Source of the DNA: an uncultured Lachnospiraceae bacterium
GTDB taxonomy: Bacteria > Bacillota > Clostridia > Lachnospirales > Lachnospiraceae
Direction: 5' to 3'
Length of the DNA stretch: 13,495 bases
NCBI GenBank assembly: GCA_910586605.1
Contig: CAJUJR010000077.1
Span: 1 to 13,495 of the forward strand
The first letter of the stretch is position 1, and each line of letters opens with the position of its first letter. Positions 1 through 7,169 of the stretch are shown here, in pieces. The notes below the pieces were generated by a model. It did no database searches and had not been told where the DNA came from. It saw only the letters and a list, made by a program, of their open reading frames with translations. Made by a program: the position numbers and the translations under genes.

Positions 1-53
1 AGGGGAAGAGATTTTTTATTGAGATCCGGCTACGATTGGCTGTGAATAGTAAC
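1..53 (-). repeat. Dispersed ~53-bp repeat element, left copy
   Basis: Read on the minus strand, positions 53 to 3 match the plus strand at 13422-13472 at 46 of 51 positions, so the window is bracketed by inverted copies. The element begins with the 23-bp stem-loop unit (31-53). It continues through a stretch containing CTCAATAAAAAATC and ends in a C-rich tail. It lies just downstream of the DUF3021 gene. Its function is unknown. No transposase or terminal duplication is visible, so a non-autonomous or REP-like intergenic repeat is the simplest reading. Confidence 0.8.
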
Positions 54-89
54 TACTATTTGGTAATACGATTGGCTGTGAATAGTAAC
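31..89. repeat. Two direct copies of a 23-bp stem-loop repeat
   Basis: Positions 31-53 and 67-89 are identical over 23 bp. The unit begins TACGATT, has GGCTGTG in the middle and ends AATAGTAAC. The two copies are 36 bp apart start to start. TACGATT and AATAGTA can pair as a 7-bp stem with one mismatch around a GGCTGTG loop. The second copy ends at base 89, immediately before the stop codon of the DUF3021 gene at 90-92. Two copies with a 13-bp gap do not make a CRISPR array. Confidence 0.85.
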
Positions 90-560
90 CTATTCGTACT
101 TCTCTAATCTATTGTTGTCCTGTTCTAATTCCCGTAGCCTTTTATTAATCCTTTTTGCTTCCTTTCTGTTAAACAGATAAAAGCATCCCCAAATTACCAT
201 AAATATGCCGCATGATGCTATAAACTGCAAAATGGTATACCAAAGCCTGCCAGGATAAAATGGAATCCAGCCAAGGTAAAGGGCAACAGGATAGAACACG
301 CCCATCCCCACACAAAAATGTACGATTACCTGCACATGCCATGAAAAGCGTTGGAACTGGTAAATGACGGCTGTCCCCCCACAGGCAACCCCTACTAGCA
401 TTGCACCAACAGACTGCCTTCCAAAGTCTTCAAATATCTCTGCTAAAACTTCATCCCCACCCCCAAGGTAAAAGGACAGACACATTATCACAAAAGATGT
501 GCATCCCAGAGATATGCCCCATAGAATATATTTCATTACTAACCGTACCATATTTTTCAT
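90..560 (-). CDS. DUF3021-like four-helix membrane protein, partner of LytTR regulator
   Basis: This is a 156-residue protein with about four hydrophobic segments (roughly residues 9-32, 49-66, 74-97 and 107-128). A basic, charged tail follows (about 131-156, with NRKEAKRINKRLRELEQDN), which probably forms a cytoplasmic helix or short coiled coil. Size, topology and the partner gene fit the DUF3021 family, often found beside a stand-alone LytTR regulator. The ATG overlaps the end of the LytTR gene by 4 bases (ATGA type), so the two are probably translationally coupled. By analogy with streptococcal LytTR regulatory systems, the membrane protein may hold the regulator inactive; that role is inference. 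The family call rests on topology and context, since no catalytic motif is present. Confidence 0.75.
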   Translation of the reverse strand: MKNMVRLVMKYILWGISLGCTSFVIMCLSFYLGGGDEVLAEIFEDFGRQSVGAMLVGVACGGTAVIYQFQRFSWHVQVIVHFCVGMGVFYPVALYLGWIPFYPGRLWYTILQFIASCGIFMVIWGCFYLFNRKEAKRINKRLRELEQDNNRLEKYE

Positions 561-1006
561 TTTAATCCCAGCCTTTCTTTAAACGATTTCCTAAAATTCC
601 TGGAAATATAATCCGTAACGCCATTCTTCATTACCAGTTCCATCGTTCCATTAAACCCTGCCTCCACATGATTGATTTCCCGGATATTAATAATGGTTGA
701 TTTTGAAACCCGTACAAAATGGTTATCCAGGATATTTTCCATTTCATATAAGGGCTTATCTAAGGTATACCTGTTTTTTAATTTATCATAACAGACAATA
801 TCCCTTCCCTCTGTACGGACTAATGCTATCTCTTCCGGTTCTATAAAATATGTTTTCTTTTCTTTTGACGCAATCAGTGCAGAAGAACCGCCCCCTTCTT
901 TTTCTAACATAGAAATAATTTCTGCAATTGCCTGGGTCATTCTGTTTACATGAAGAACTGCATATGGTTCTTTATAATTTGTACTAATCTTACATTCCAC
1001 TTTCAT
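557..1006 (-). CDS. LytTR-domain DNA-binding transcriptional regulator
   Basis: This 149-residue protein has a LytTR DNA-binding domain at about 52-148. Visible family features are YFIEPEEIALVRTEGRDI (53-70), the KPLYEMENIL segment (84-93), FVRVSKSTIINIREI (97-111) and SRNFRKSF near the end. The N-terminal ~50 residues are too short for a response-regulator receiver domain, so the protein is probably not controlled by classical phosphorylation. The start is well supported: AAGGAGGA lies 6 nt before the ATG. It is co-transcribed with the overlapping DUF3021 gene and divergent from an ABC exporter, which is the likely target, possibly along with its own promoter. The LytTR call is firm; the regulon is inferred. 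Confidence 0.9.
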   Translation of the reverse strand: MKVECKISTNYKEPYAVLHVNRMTQAIAEIISMLEKEGGGSSALIASKEKKTYFIEPEEIALVRTEGRDIVCYDKLKNRYTLDKPLYEMENILDNHFVRVSKSTIINIREINHVEAGFNGTMELVMKNGVTDYISRNFRKSFKERLGLK

Positions 1007-1012
1007 CAGATC

Positions 1013-1038
1013 TCCTCCTTCCCACAGCCATTATAACA
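1013..1038 (-). promoter_or_regulatory. Extended -10 promoter and ribosome binding site of the LytTR operon
   Basis: On the minus strand TGTTATAAT (plus 1030-1038) is a TGn extended -10 with a perfect TATAAT. It predicts transcription starting about 17 nt before the ATG. AAGGAGGA occupies 1013-1020. No good -35 hexamer is present at 16-18 bp. Instead TACGTTCCG (plus 1049-1057), one base off my recollection of the LytTR half-site consensus, lies in the -35 area and could mark autoregulation. The promoter is fairly clear; the operator is speculative. Confidence 0.6.
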
Positions 1039-1119
1039 TAACCAAAATCGGAACGTATGCATTTTACACATTAAATCTGGCTTTTCACACACCGGAGTTT
1101 GCCACTCCCCCAAACCCCA

Positions 1120-1148
1120 TTGTTTCTTTCCAGAGCATGCTATAGAAT
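1120..1148 (+). promoter_or_regulatory. Candidate promoter of the ABC transporter operon
   Basis: TTGTTT (1120-1125), a 17-bp spacer and TAGAAT (1143-1148, 5 of 6 to TATAAT) give a plausible sigma-A-type promoter about 140 nt upstream of the ATPase start. The rest of the 287-bp divergent region holds an alternative TATAAA at 1228-1233 without a good -35. It also has a small GC-rich inverted repeat (CGCC...GGCG) near 1194-1207. This is a weak call. Confidence 0.3.
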
Positions 1149-1293
1149 GAGCCTATAAAAAATTGCAAAACCTTTCCAGGCTTCAAAATACCTCGCCATA
1201 TACGGCGGCTACCGCACCCGGGAAGAATATAAAGCTAGTACATCGTTCATCACACTACTACTAACAGACATTAGGCAGGAATGGAGGATTATT

Positions 1294-2067
1294 ATGTCAC
1301 AAACAATTGTACAAGTGGAAAACCTGAATCTGTCTTATAAAAACATAAAGGCAGTCCAAAATATTTCATTTTCTGTAAAACCTGGTGAAATATTAGCAGT
1401 CATTGGGCAAAATGGCTCTGGGAAAACTTCTACTGTAGAATGCATAGAAGGCTTACGAAAACCTGACAGCGGCTCAATCCAGGTTTTTGGGAAAGACCCC
1501 TGGCTGCACCGCCAGGAAGTATATAAGGAAATGGGCGTCCAACTGCAGGAATCAGAATATCCGCCGAAAATCAAAGTAGAGGAACAATGCAAGCTCTTTG
1601 CAAGCTTTTACGAAAGGCCAGCCGATTGGGAGTTATTGTTAAAACAGCTTGGGCTTGAAGAAAAAAGGAAACGCCCTATCCATAAGCTGTCTGGCGGCGA
1701 AAAACAGCGCCTTTCTATTCTGCTGTCCCTTATGGGACGCCCAAAGCTTTTAATTTTAGACGAATTAACAACAGGGCTTGACCCAGAAGTAAGGCAGAAT
1801 ATGTGGGCCGGTTTTGGCAATATCAAAGAAAGCGGCGTTGCCATTATTATGGTTTCCCACTATCTGGATGAAGTCGAGACGCTTGCCGATAAAATCCTCT
1901 ATTTAGAAAAAGGGAAACAAAAATTCTTAGGGACAAAAAAAGACTTCCGGGAATATGCAAAAAGCCAGGTTCCACAGGAAGAATGGGAGGAAAACCTCTC
2001 GTTAGAGCGGCTCTATTTAATGATAGCGCCAAAAACAACAGGCCTTACTATAGAGGGGATAATGTAA
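1294..2067 (+). CDS. ABC transporter ATP-binding protein
   Basis: This is a 257-residue cytoplasmic ATPase of an ABC exporter. All nucleotide-binding motifs are present: Walker A GQNGSGKT (38-45), a Q-loop near 83-85, signature LSGGE (132-136), Walker B LLILDE (152-157), D-loop GLDP (161-164) and H-loop His189. It resembles the NatA/CcmA-like group that works with ABC-2 permeases in drug, bacteriocin or lipid export or in resistance. GGAGG lies 6 nt before the ATG. The permease gene follows after 28 nt, so the two should be co-transcribed. The divergent LytTR/DUF3021 pair is the probable regulator. The substrate cannot be read from the sequence. Confidence 0.95.
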   Translation: MSQTIVQVENLNLSYKNIKAVQNISFSVKPGEILAVIGQNGSGKTSTVECIEGLRKPDSGSIQVFGKDPWLHRQEVYKEMGVQLQESEYPPKIKVEEQCKLFASFYERPADWELLLKQLGLEEKRKRPIHKLSGGEKQRLSILLSLMGRPKLLILDELTTGLDPEVRQNMWAGFGNIKESGVAIIMVSHYLDEVETLADKILYLEKGKQKFLGTKKDFREYAKSQVPQEEWEENLSLERLYLMIAPKTTGLTIEGIM

Positions 2068-2095
2068 AAAAATGTGCATAGAAATGAGGGATACG

Positions 2096-2848
2096 ATGAA
2101 AAAATTTATGATTATTAGCAATATGGAACTACGCTTATATGTAAGGAATTTTTTTAGCTTTTTCTTTACGCTTGTATTTCCGCTGTTAATGCTTCTTTTA
2201 TTTGGGGGCATCTATGGAAATACGCCAATTTATGAAGGGGCAGACAGTAAGATGATGGATATCTGCGTGCCGGCATATTCTGTCATGATAACAGGGGTTA
2301 CCGGTTTAATGTCACTCCCACTTACTTTATCGGACTATAAAGAGAAAAAAATTTACAAAAGATTTGACGCCACTCCAGCAGGGAAAATAAATATCATGCT
2401 AGCGCAGGTATTTGTCAATTTTATTATGACGCTAATAGGAATTTTTATATTATTAGCTGCCGGAAAACTCCTTTACAATATACAGATAAAAGGCACTTTC
2501 CTTTCTGTTTGCATCAGCCTTCTTTTTTCTGTTACAGCGATGTTTTCCATGGGATTTCTTTTCACAGCAGTCGGGCAGGATTTAAGAAGCACAAACTTAC
2601 TTTGCTACCTCTTCTACTTTATCATGCTGTTTTTATCTGGTGCAACCATCCCGGATATGCTGTTCCCTGAAACAATGAAAAAAATCGCTAACATTATGCC
2701 AATGACACATGCAGTCGATTTAATGCAGGGAATTTTTGCGGGGGACAGCCTAATCCTGCATGGCAAAGAATTCCTGATCCTTGGCCTGGTAACAATCATA
2801 TGTACTGCCATTGGGGCTATCTTATATAGCAAAAAAGACTGGGCCTGA
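2096..2848 (+). CDS. ABC-2 type transporter permease
   Basis: This is the membrane subunit partnering the preceding ATPase. It is about 250 residues with six predicted hydrophobic segments (roughly 18-41, 58-80, 104-126, 138-164, 170-190 and 225-245). It shows the ABC-2 pattern: an amphipathic N-terminal helix, a cytoplasmic SDYKEKKIYKRFDATP stretch, and an FLSGATIPDMLFPETMKKIANIMPMTHAVD segment split here for description as FLSGATIP, then PETMKKI, then PMTHAVD. I chose ATG 2096 because ATGAGGG sits 5 nt upstream. An in-frame ATG at 2072 would add eight residues but its nearest AGGGG is 13 nt away. The gene ends just before a hairpin at 2863-2894. Substrate unknown. Confidence 0.9.
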   Translation: MKKFMIISNMELRLYVRNFFSFFFTLVFPLLMLLLFGGIYGNTPIYEGADSKMMDICVPAYSVMITGVTGLMSLPLTLSDYKEKKIYKRFDATPAGKINIMLAQVFVNFIMTLIGIFILLAAGKLLYNIQIKGTFLSVCISLLFSVTAMFSMGFLFTAVGQDLRSTNLLCYLFYFIMLFLSGATIPDMLFPETMKKIANIMPMTHAVDLMQGIFAGDSLILHGKEFLILGLVTIICTAIGAILYSKKDWA

Positions 2849-2862
2849 CACCAAAGCGTAAA

Positions 2863-2894
2863 AAGGAACTGTAAAAATCACTTTACAGTTCCTT
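2863..2894. terminator. 13-bp hairpin after the ABC operon, possibly bidirectional terminator
   Basis: AAGGAACTGTAAA (2863-2875) pairs perfectly with TTTACAGTTCCTT (2882-2894) around a 6-nt loop, 15 nt after the permease stop codon. On the plus strand the following sequence is only TTAAAATA, a weak U-tract. On the minus strand the stem is followed by TTTTT, so it would also stop any minus-strand read-through of the etfA terminator. The 165 bp from 2895 to 3059 hold nothing I can support. Confidence 0.7.
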
Positions 2895-3059
2895 AAAATA
2901 TCCTCTAGAGCGTGTTTTAAAATTGCTTTTTTTACGAAATATAAATATACTTTGCCACCGTTGTTGCCCAAGAAAAAGAATGCCCGCTAATTGCCAAAAA
3001 TAATAAGAACAATTTCCCAATTCAATATAAGGGAAATTTCCCCGGTATACACATATTAA

Positions 3060-3095
3060 AAGCCAAATAGACATGTAAGCATGTCTATTTGGCTT
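3060..3095 (-). terminator. Rho-independent terminator of the butyrate operon
   Basis: AAGCCAAATAGACATG (3060-3075) and CATGTCTATTTGGCTT (3080-3095) form a perfect 16-bp stem with a 4-nt loop. Read on the minus strand, the stem runs straight into a short U-tract (CTTTTAAT). It lies 27 bp after the etfA stop codon, the expected place for the end of the thl-etfA transcript. Confidence 0.88.
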
Positions 3096-3122
3096 GTTGC
3101 TTCTCCATTCTAACCAGGAACT

Positions 3123-4172
3123 TTATTTTACTACTTTCTTTAATTCCTCTGTCAGCTTTGGAACAATCTTATTCAAATCACCAACAATACCATAATCAGC
3201 TACATCAAAAATCGGTGCATTGCTGTCTTTATTAATAGCAACGATAATATCAGACTCTTCCATACCTGCTGTATGCTGAATCGCACCAGAAATACCAATT
3301 GCAAAATATACATTTGGACGTACTGTTTTACCAGTCTGGCCAACCTGCAACTCTTTTGGCTTCCAGCCGCTATCTACGACAGCACGTGAACAGCTTACAG
3401 TACCGCCAATTGCTGCTGCAAGGTCTTCCAGAATCTTGAAGTTTTCTGGGCTGCCAACACCACGGCCGCCAGATACAAGAATCTTAGCATCCATAATGTC
3501 TACCGTATCAGAAAGTTCTTTTACAATATCAACGATTTCAACATACTTGTGGTCTGGAGTAAATCCAGGATTGTAGTCGATTACTTCTGCCTTTGCGCCT
3601 GCAACCGGCTCACGCTTCTGCATAACGCCTGGGCGTACTGTTGCCATCTGAGGACGGTTATCCGGGCATGCAATCGTAGCGATTGTATTTCCACCAAATG
3701 CAGGACGTGTCATCAGTAACTGGTTATGCTTTTGCTCCTGCCCTGGAATCGGATTAAGAGGGAAATCACCAATCTCAAGTACCGTACAGTCAGCGGTAAG
3801 CCCTGTAGCTACCCTTGCAGATACACGAGGGCCTAAATCACGGCCAATTGCCGTAGCGCCTACCAATACGATTTCCGGCTTATATTCATTAATAACAGAT
3901 GATAAAGCATGTGCATATGGCTCTGTCCTGTATTCTTTTAATTCTGGGTCATCTACTACGATAACCTTATCTGCGCCATATTCTGCTAACTGGTCGGCAA
4001 GACCTTTTACACCAGAACCAATCAGGACTGCTGTAACGTCAGTATTTAAGTCACCGGCAAGCTCTTTTGCCTTGCCAAGTAATTCAAAAGCGATACCGCT
4101 TAATTCATTGTCTACCTGCTGTGCAAAGACATAGACACCCTTATATTCTTCTAAACCCATTTTAGTCACCAC
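3123..4172 (-). CDS. etfA: Electron transfer flavoprotein subunit alpha
   Basis: This is the alpha subunit of the FAD-containing EtfAB dimer that passes electrons to butyryl-CoA dehydrogenase. The C-terminal FAD domain is intact: SGGRGVG (234-240), SRAVVDSGW (262-270), QVGQTGKTV (276-284) and GISGAIQH (293-300), in 349-residue numbering. The N-terminal Rossmann-like half is typical. The start is uncertain. The two leading codons are GTG GTG, with AAGGA 3 or 6 nt upstream. The first ATG, at 4160, would begin MGLEEYKGVYVF and has only a weak GGTGA nearby. It lies 14 bp downstream of etfB as the last gene of the operon. In anaerobes with linked bcd-etfBA, the complex is known to bifurcate electrons from NADH to crotonyl-CoA and ferredoxin; that activity here is inferred from context. 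Confidence 0.96.
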   Translation of the reverse strand: MVTKMGLEEYKGVYVFAQQVDNELSGIAFELLGKAKELAGDLNTDVTAVLIGSGVKGLADQLAEYGADKVIVVDDPELKEYRTEPYAHALSSVINEYKPEIVLVGATAIGRDLGPRVSARVATGLTADCTVLEIGDFPLNPIPGQEQKHNQLLMTRPAFGGNTIATIACPDNRPQMATVRPGVMQKREPVAGAKAEVIDYNPGFTPDHKYVEIVDIVKELSDTVDIMDAKILVSGGRGVGSPENFKILEDLAAAIGGTVSCSRAVVDSGWKPKELQVGQTGKTVRPNVYFAIGISGAIQHTAGMEESDIIVAINKDSNAPIFDVADYGIVGDLNKIVPKLTEELKKVVK

Positions 4173-4186
4173 TTTTCCTTATATTA

Positions 4187-4969
4187 TTAGATTACATGTT
4201 TCTCTTTTAATTTGCCCATGATGTATGCAACAGACTCGTCTGCATCCAACTCGACTTTCTCGCCAGCCCCTTTACGGACTTTATCAGAAGCTTTTGCAAT
4301 CTTTGTCGGTGAACCATTCAGTCCAAGGTTTGCATCATCAACATCTTTCAGGTCATTTCTGCCCCATACGGTAATCTCAGCGTCATAAGCATCAAAAATC
4401 CCGCCAGGAGTCATATAACGAGGCTCATTTAATTCTGAAAGAGCTGTAACCAGGCAAGGCATTTTAGCCTTTAATACATGATATCTATCATCATATTGGC
4501 GCTCAACTACAACACTGTCACCCTCAATCTTGATATCCTTTGCATAAGAGATAACCGGAAGATCAAGATGCTCAGAAATCTGTGGGCCAACCTGTGCTGT
4601 ATCTCCGTCAATCGCCTGACGGCCGGTGATAATTAAGTCATATTCAAGGTTTCTAAGTGCACCGGCAAGAGTTGTGGAAGTTGCCCAAGTGTCAGCGCCA
4701 CCCAGCACTCTGTCCGTTACAAGAATGCCTTTATCAGCACCCATAGCCATTGCTTCACGAAGTACTTCTTCTGCCTTTGGAAGTCCCATTGTCAAAACGG
4801 TAACTTCTGCACCATACTCATCTTTTAATCTAAGCGCTGCTTCCAAACCTGCTTTATCATCAGGGTTCATAATGGCAAGCATTGCACCTCTGTCCAGGGT
4901 ACCATCCGGATTAAATTTAACCCCGCCCTTGGTATCTGGAACCTGCTTTACACATACTACTATTTTCAC
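4187..4969 (-). CDS. etfB: Electron transfer flavoprotein subunit beta
   Basis: This 260-residue beta subunit of EtfAB carries the N-terminal MKIVVCVKQVPDT signature and the nucleotide-binding GRQAIDGDTAQVGP segment (116-129). These are hallmarks of the EtfB family, and the length is normal. The start codon is GTG at 4969, supported by AAGGAG 10 nt upstream and by alignment with the conserved MKI(V)V start; no in-frame ATG fits. It sits 42 bp after bcd and 14 bp before etfA. The order bcd-etfB-etfA matches clostridial butyrate operons, where this Etf serves butyryl-CoA dehydrogenase and, in bifurcating forms, also accepts NADH electrons. Confidence 0.96.
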   Translation of the reverse strand: MKIVVCVKQVPDTKGGVKFNPDGTLDRGAMLAIMNPDDKAGLEAALRLKDEYGAEVTVLTMGLPKAEEVLREAMAMGADKGILVTDRVLGGADTWATSTTLAGALRNLEYDLIITGRQAIDGDTAQVGPQISEHLDLPVISYAKDIKIEGDSVVVERQYDDRYHVLKAKMPCLVTALSELNEPRYMTPGGIFDAYDAEITVWGRNDLKDVDDANLGLNGSPTKIAKASDKVRKGAGEKVELDADESVAYIMGKLKEKHVI

Positions 4970-5011
4970 GGCTTTGTCACTCCTTGTCTTAATTTTTTAA
5001 TTTGTGTGATA

Positions 5012-6181
5012 TTACTTTAATAAACTACCGGAAATAACCATACGCTGTACTTCAGAAGTACCCTCATAAATCTCAGTAATCTTAGCATCACGCATCATAC
5101 GCTCTACATCATATTCCCTGATATATCCATATCCACCATGTAACTGTACTGCCTTTGTGGTAACTTCCATAGCCACCTCAGCAGCATAAAGCTTAGCCAT
5201 AGCAGCCTCTACAGAATAAGATACCTTCTGCCCCTCTGCAAACTGCTGTTTCTTCATGGCAGCCTTGTACACAAGGTTTCTCGCAGCCTCAACCTTTGTA
5301 GCCATGTCAGCAAGCTGGAACTGTGTATTCTGCTGTGCTGAAATAGAACGTCCAAACTGTTTTCTTTCCTTTGTATATTCAATTGTCCTCTCCAGTGCGC
5401 CTTCAGCAAGGCCAAGTGCCTGGGAAGCAATACCAATACGTCCGCCGTCAAGGGTATGCATGGCAATTGGGAAACCTTTGCCCTGAGGTCCTAAAAGAGC
5501 ATCCTTTGGAATACGGCAATCCTGGAAAATCAGCTCATAAGTAGAAGAACCACGGATACCCATCTTCTTTTCCTTTGTTCCAAAGCTGAATCCTGGTGTT
5601 CCCTTTTCAACGATAAATGCAGAGAATTTCTTAACTTTTCTTCCACGCTTATCTTCTACAACATCTGTATATGCAATGATAATATAAATATCACCGACTT
5701 CACCATTTGTAATAAAGCACTTGGAGCCATTCAGCACCCACTCATCCCCATCAAGGACAGCTTTTGTCTGGACACCCTGTGCATCTGTACCAGCGCCTGG
5801 CTCTGTCAGTCCGAACGCACCAATTTTCTTACCACTTGCAAGGTCTGGAAGATATTTCTTCTTCTGCTCTTCTGTACCATATGTAAGAATTGGGTCAGCA
5901 CAGAGAGATGTATGTGCTGATACAACTACGCCTGTTGTGCCGCAGACCTTAGAAAGTTCTTCAACACACATTACATAGGATAAAATATCACATCCCTGTC
6001 CGCCATACTCCTTTGGAATCGGAATCCCCATGAATCCATATTTTCCCATTTTTTCTACGGTAGCCATTGGGAAATGCTCCGTCTCGTCAACCTCTTGAGC
6101 CAGAGGCTTCACTTCTGTTTCAGCGAAATCCTTGAAAAGCTGTCTCGCCATCTCATGCTTTTTACTTAATGTAAAATCCAT
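5012..6181 (-). CDS. bcd: Butyryl-CoA dehydrogenase (short-chain acyl-CoA dehydrogenase)
   Basis: This flavoenzyme reduces crotonyl-CoA to butyryl-CoA using electrons from EtfAB. The 389-residue form starting at MDFTLSKKHEMARQ matches the usual family length and start. Visible features are GLTEPGAGTD (124-133) at the FAD/substrate site, MGIRGSST (207-214), DGGRIGIASQALG (245-257), QLHGGYGY (346-353) and the catalytic Glu373 in IYEGTSEVQ. The reading frame is open 15 codons further upstream, to an ATG at 6226. I prefer ATG 6181 because the extra residues have no family counterpart and AGGTGG lies 11 nt before it. Compared with my recollection of the Clostridium acetobutylicum protein, there is a charged insertion near 173-184 (VVEDKRGRKVK). 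It lies between hbd and etfB in the butyrate operon. Confidence 0.95.
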   Translation of the reverse strand: MDFTLSKKHEMARQLFKDFAETEVKPLAQEVDETEHFPMATVEKMGKYGFMGIPIPKEYGGQGCDILSYVMCVEELSKVCGTTGVVVSAHTSLCADPILTYGTEEQKKKYLPDLASGKKIGAFGLTEPGAGTDAQGVQTKAVLDGDEWVLNGSKCFITNGEVGDIYIIIAYTDVVEDKRGRKVKKFSAFIVEKGTPGFSFGTKEKKMGIRGSSTYELIFQDCRIPKDALLGPQGKGFPIAMHTLDGGRIGIASQALGLAEGALERTIEYTKERKQFGRSISAQQNTQFQLADMATKVEAARNLVYKAAMKKQQFAEGQKVSYSVEAAMAKLYAAEVAMEVTTKAVQLHGGYGYIREYDVERMMRDAKITEIYEGTSEVQRMVISGSLLK

Positions 6182-6250
6182 GCCTTTCTTTACCACCTTT
6201 CCTATATTTGTATTGCTCTTTATCAATACACGATTTACTTAATTATATAC

Positions 6251-7093
6251 TTATTTCCTATAGTCATAGAAACCAATGCCTGTCTTCTGTCCAAGCTTGC
6301 CTGCACGAACCATCTTTTTCAGAAGAGTATGGGCACGGTACTTAGGATCGCCTGTTTCTGTATAGAGAACATCCATAATAGCAAGGCAGATATCAAGGCC
6401 AATTAAATCACCAAGTGCAAGAGGTCCCATTGGATGGTTTGCACCAAGCTTCATAGCGGTATCAATACCTTCTACAGAAGCAACGCCGTCTGCATAGATT
6501 CCAACTGCTTCATTAATCATTGGAATAAGGATTCTGTTTACTACAAAACCAGGAGCTTCTTTTACTTCTACAGGAGTCTTGCCGATTTCCTTAGAAATAG
6601 CAAGTACCTTATCATTCACTTCATCTGTTGTATTCTCTCCACGGATTACTTCAATCAGCTTCATAACAGGAGCTGGATTAAAGAAATGCATACCGATTAC
6701 CGGCCTGTCAATCCCTGCTCCAATCTCTGTTACAGATAAAGAAGAAGTATTTGTAGCAAAAATGCAATCCTTCTTTGTGCAGATATCCTGTAATTCTTTA
6801 AATGTCTGCTTCTTGATATCCATTACTTCAAGAGCTGCCTCTACGATTAAATCGCAGTCTGTACAAATCTCTTTTGTACCAGTAGTAATTTTAGCAAGAA
6901 TTGCATCTGCAGCAGCCTGCTCCATTTTCCCTTTTGCAATTCTCTTCTCAAAACCCTTTGCGATTTTGTTCTTACCGTTTGCAGCAAATTCTTCATTGAT
7001 ATCACATAAGCAAACCTCATAGCCTTCTGTCTGTGCAAATGCCTGCGCAATACCAGAACCCATTGTACCTGCACCAATCACTCCAACCTTCAT
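6251..7093 (-). CDS. hbd: 3-hydroxybutyryl-CoA dehydrogenase
   Basis: This enzyme reduces acetoacetyl-CoA to 3-hydroxybutyryl-CoA with NAD(P)H. The 280-residue protein has the Rossmann motif GAGTMG (7-12). Asp31 ends the second strand (CLCDIN), which suggests NADH preference. NTSSLS (115-120) contacts substrate, and the catalytic dyad is His136 in GMHFFNPAP with Glu148 in KLIEVI. The C-terminal dimerisation domain (GFVVNRILIPMINEA, then NHPMGPLALGDLIGLD) is complete. GGAGG lies 7 nt before the ATG. It is 76 bp after crt and 69 bp before the chosen bcd start. The hbd-bcd gap holds a 6-bp hairpin (GTATTG/CAATAC, 6210-6229) of unknown role. Confidence 0.97.
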   Translation of the reverse strand: MKVGVIGAGTMGSGIAQAFAQTEGYEVCLCDINEEFAANGKNKIAKGFEKRIAKGKMEQAAADAILAKITTGTKEICTDCDLIVEAALEVMDIKKQTFKELQDICTKKDCIFATNTSSLSVTEIGAGIDRPVIGMHFFNPAPVMKLIEVIRGENTTDEVNDKVLAISKEIGKTPVEVKEAPGFVVNRILIPMINEAVGIYADGVASVEGIDTAMKLGANHPMGPLALGDLIGLDICLAIMDVLYTETGDPKYRAHTLLKKMVRAGKLGQKTGIGFYDYRK

Positions 7094-7169
7094 GTTTTTA
7101 CCTCCATATATATTTATTTTTATTTATATATAACAACCGATATTAAATAGTATATCCGAACCGTCCCAA

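Noticed and set aside
31..89. CRISPR array
   Set aside because: There are only two 23-bp copies with a 13-bp gap, no further units and no cas genes. A third copy occurs alone and inverted at the other end.
1049..1251. Paired LytTR binding sites in the divergent region
   Set aside because: Single near-matches occur (TACGTTCCG on the minus strand, ATCGTTCAT at about 1242), but no second half-site at the usual ~21-bp spacing was found. They are not listed as features.
2883..3074. Short minus-strand open frame between the two hairpins
   Set aside because: It starts within the etfA terminator and ends in the ABC-operon hairpin. It has no ribosome binding site and no recognisable features.
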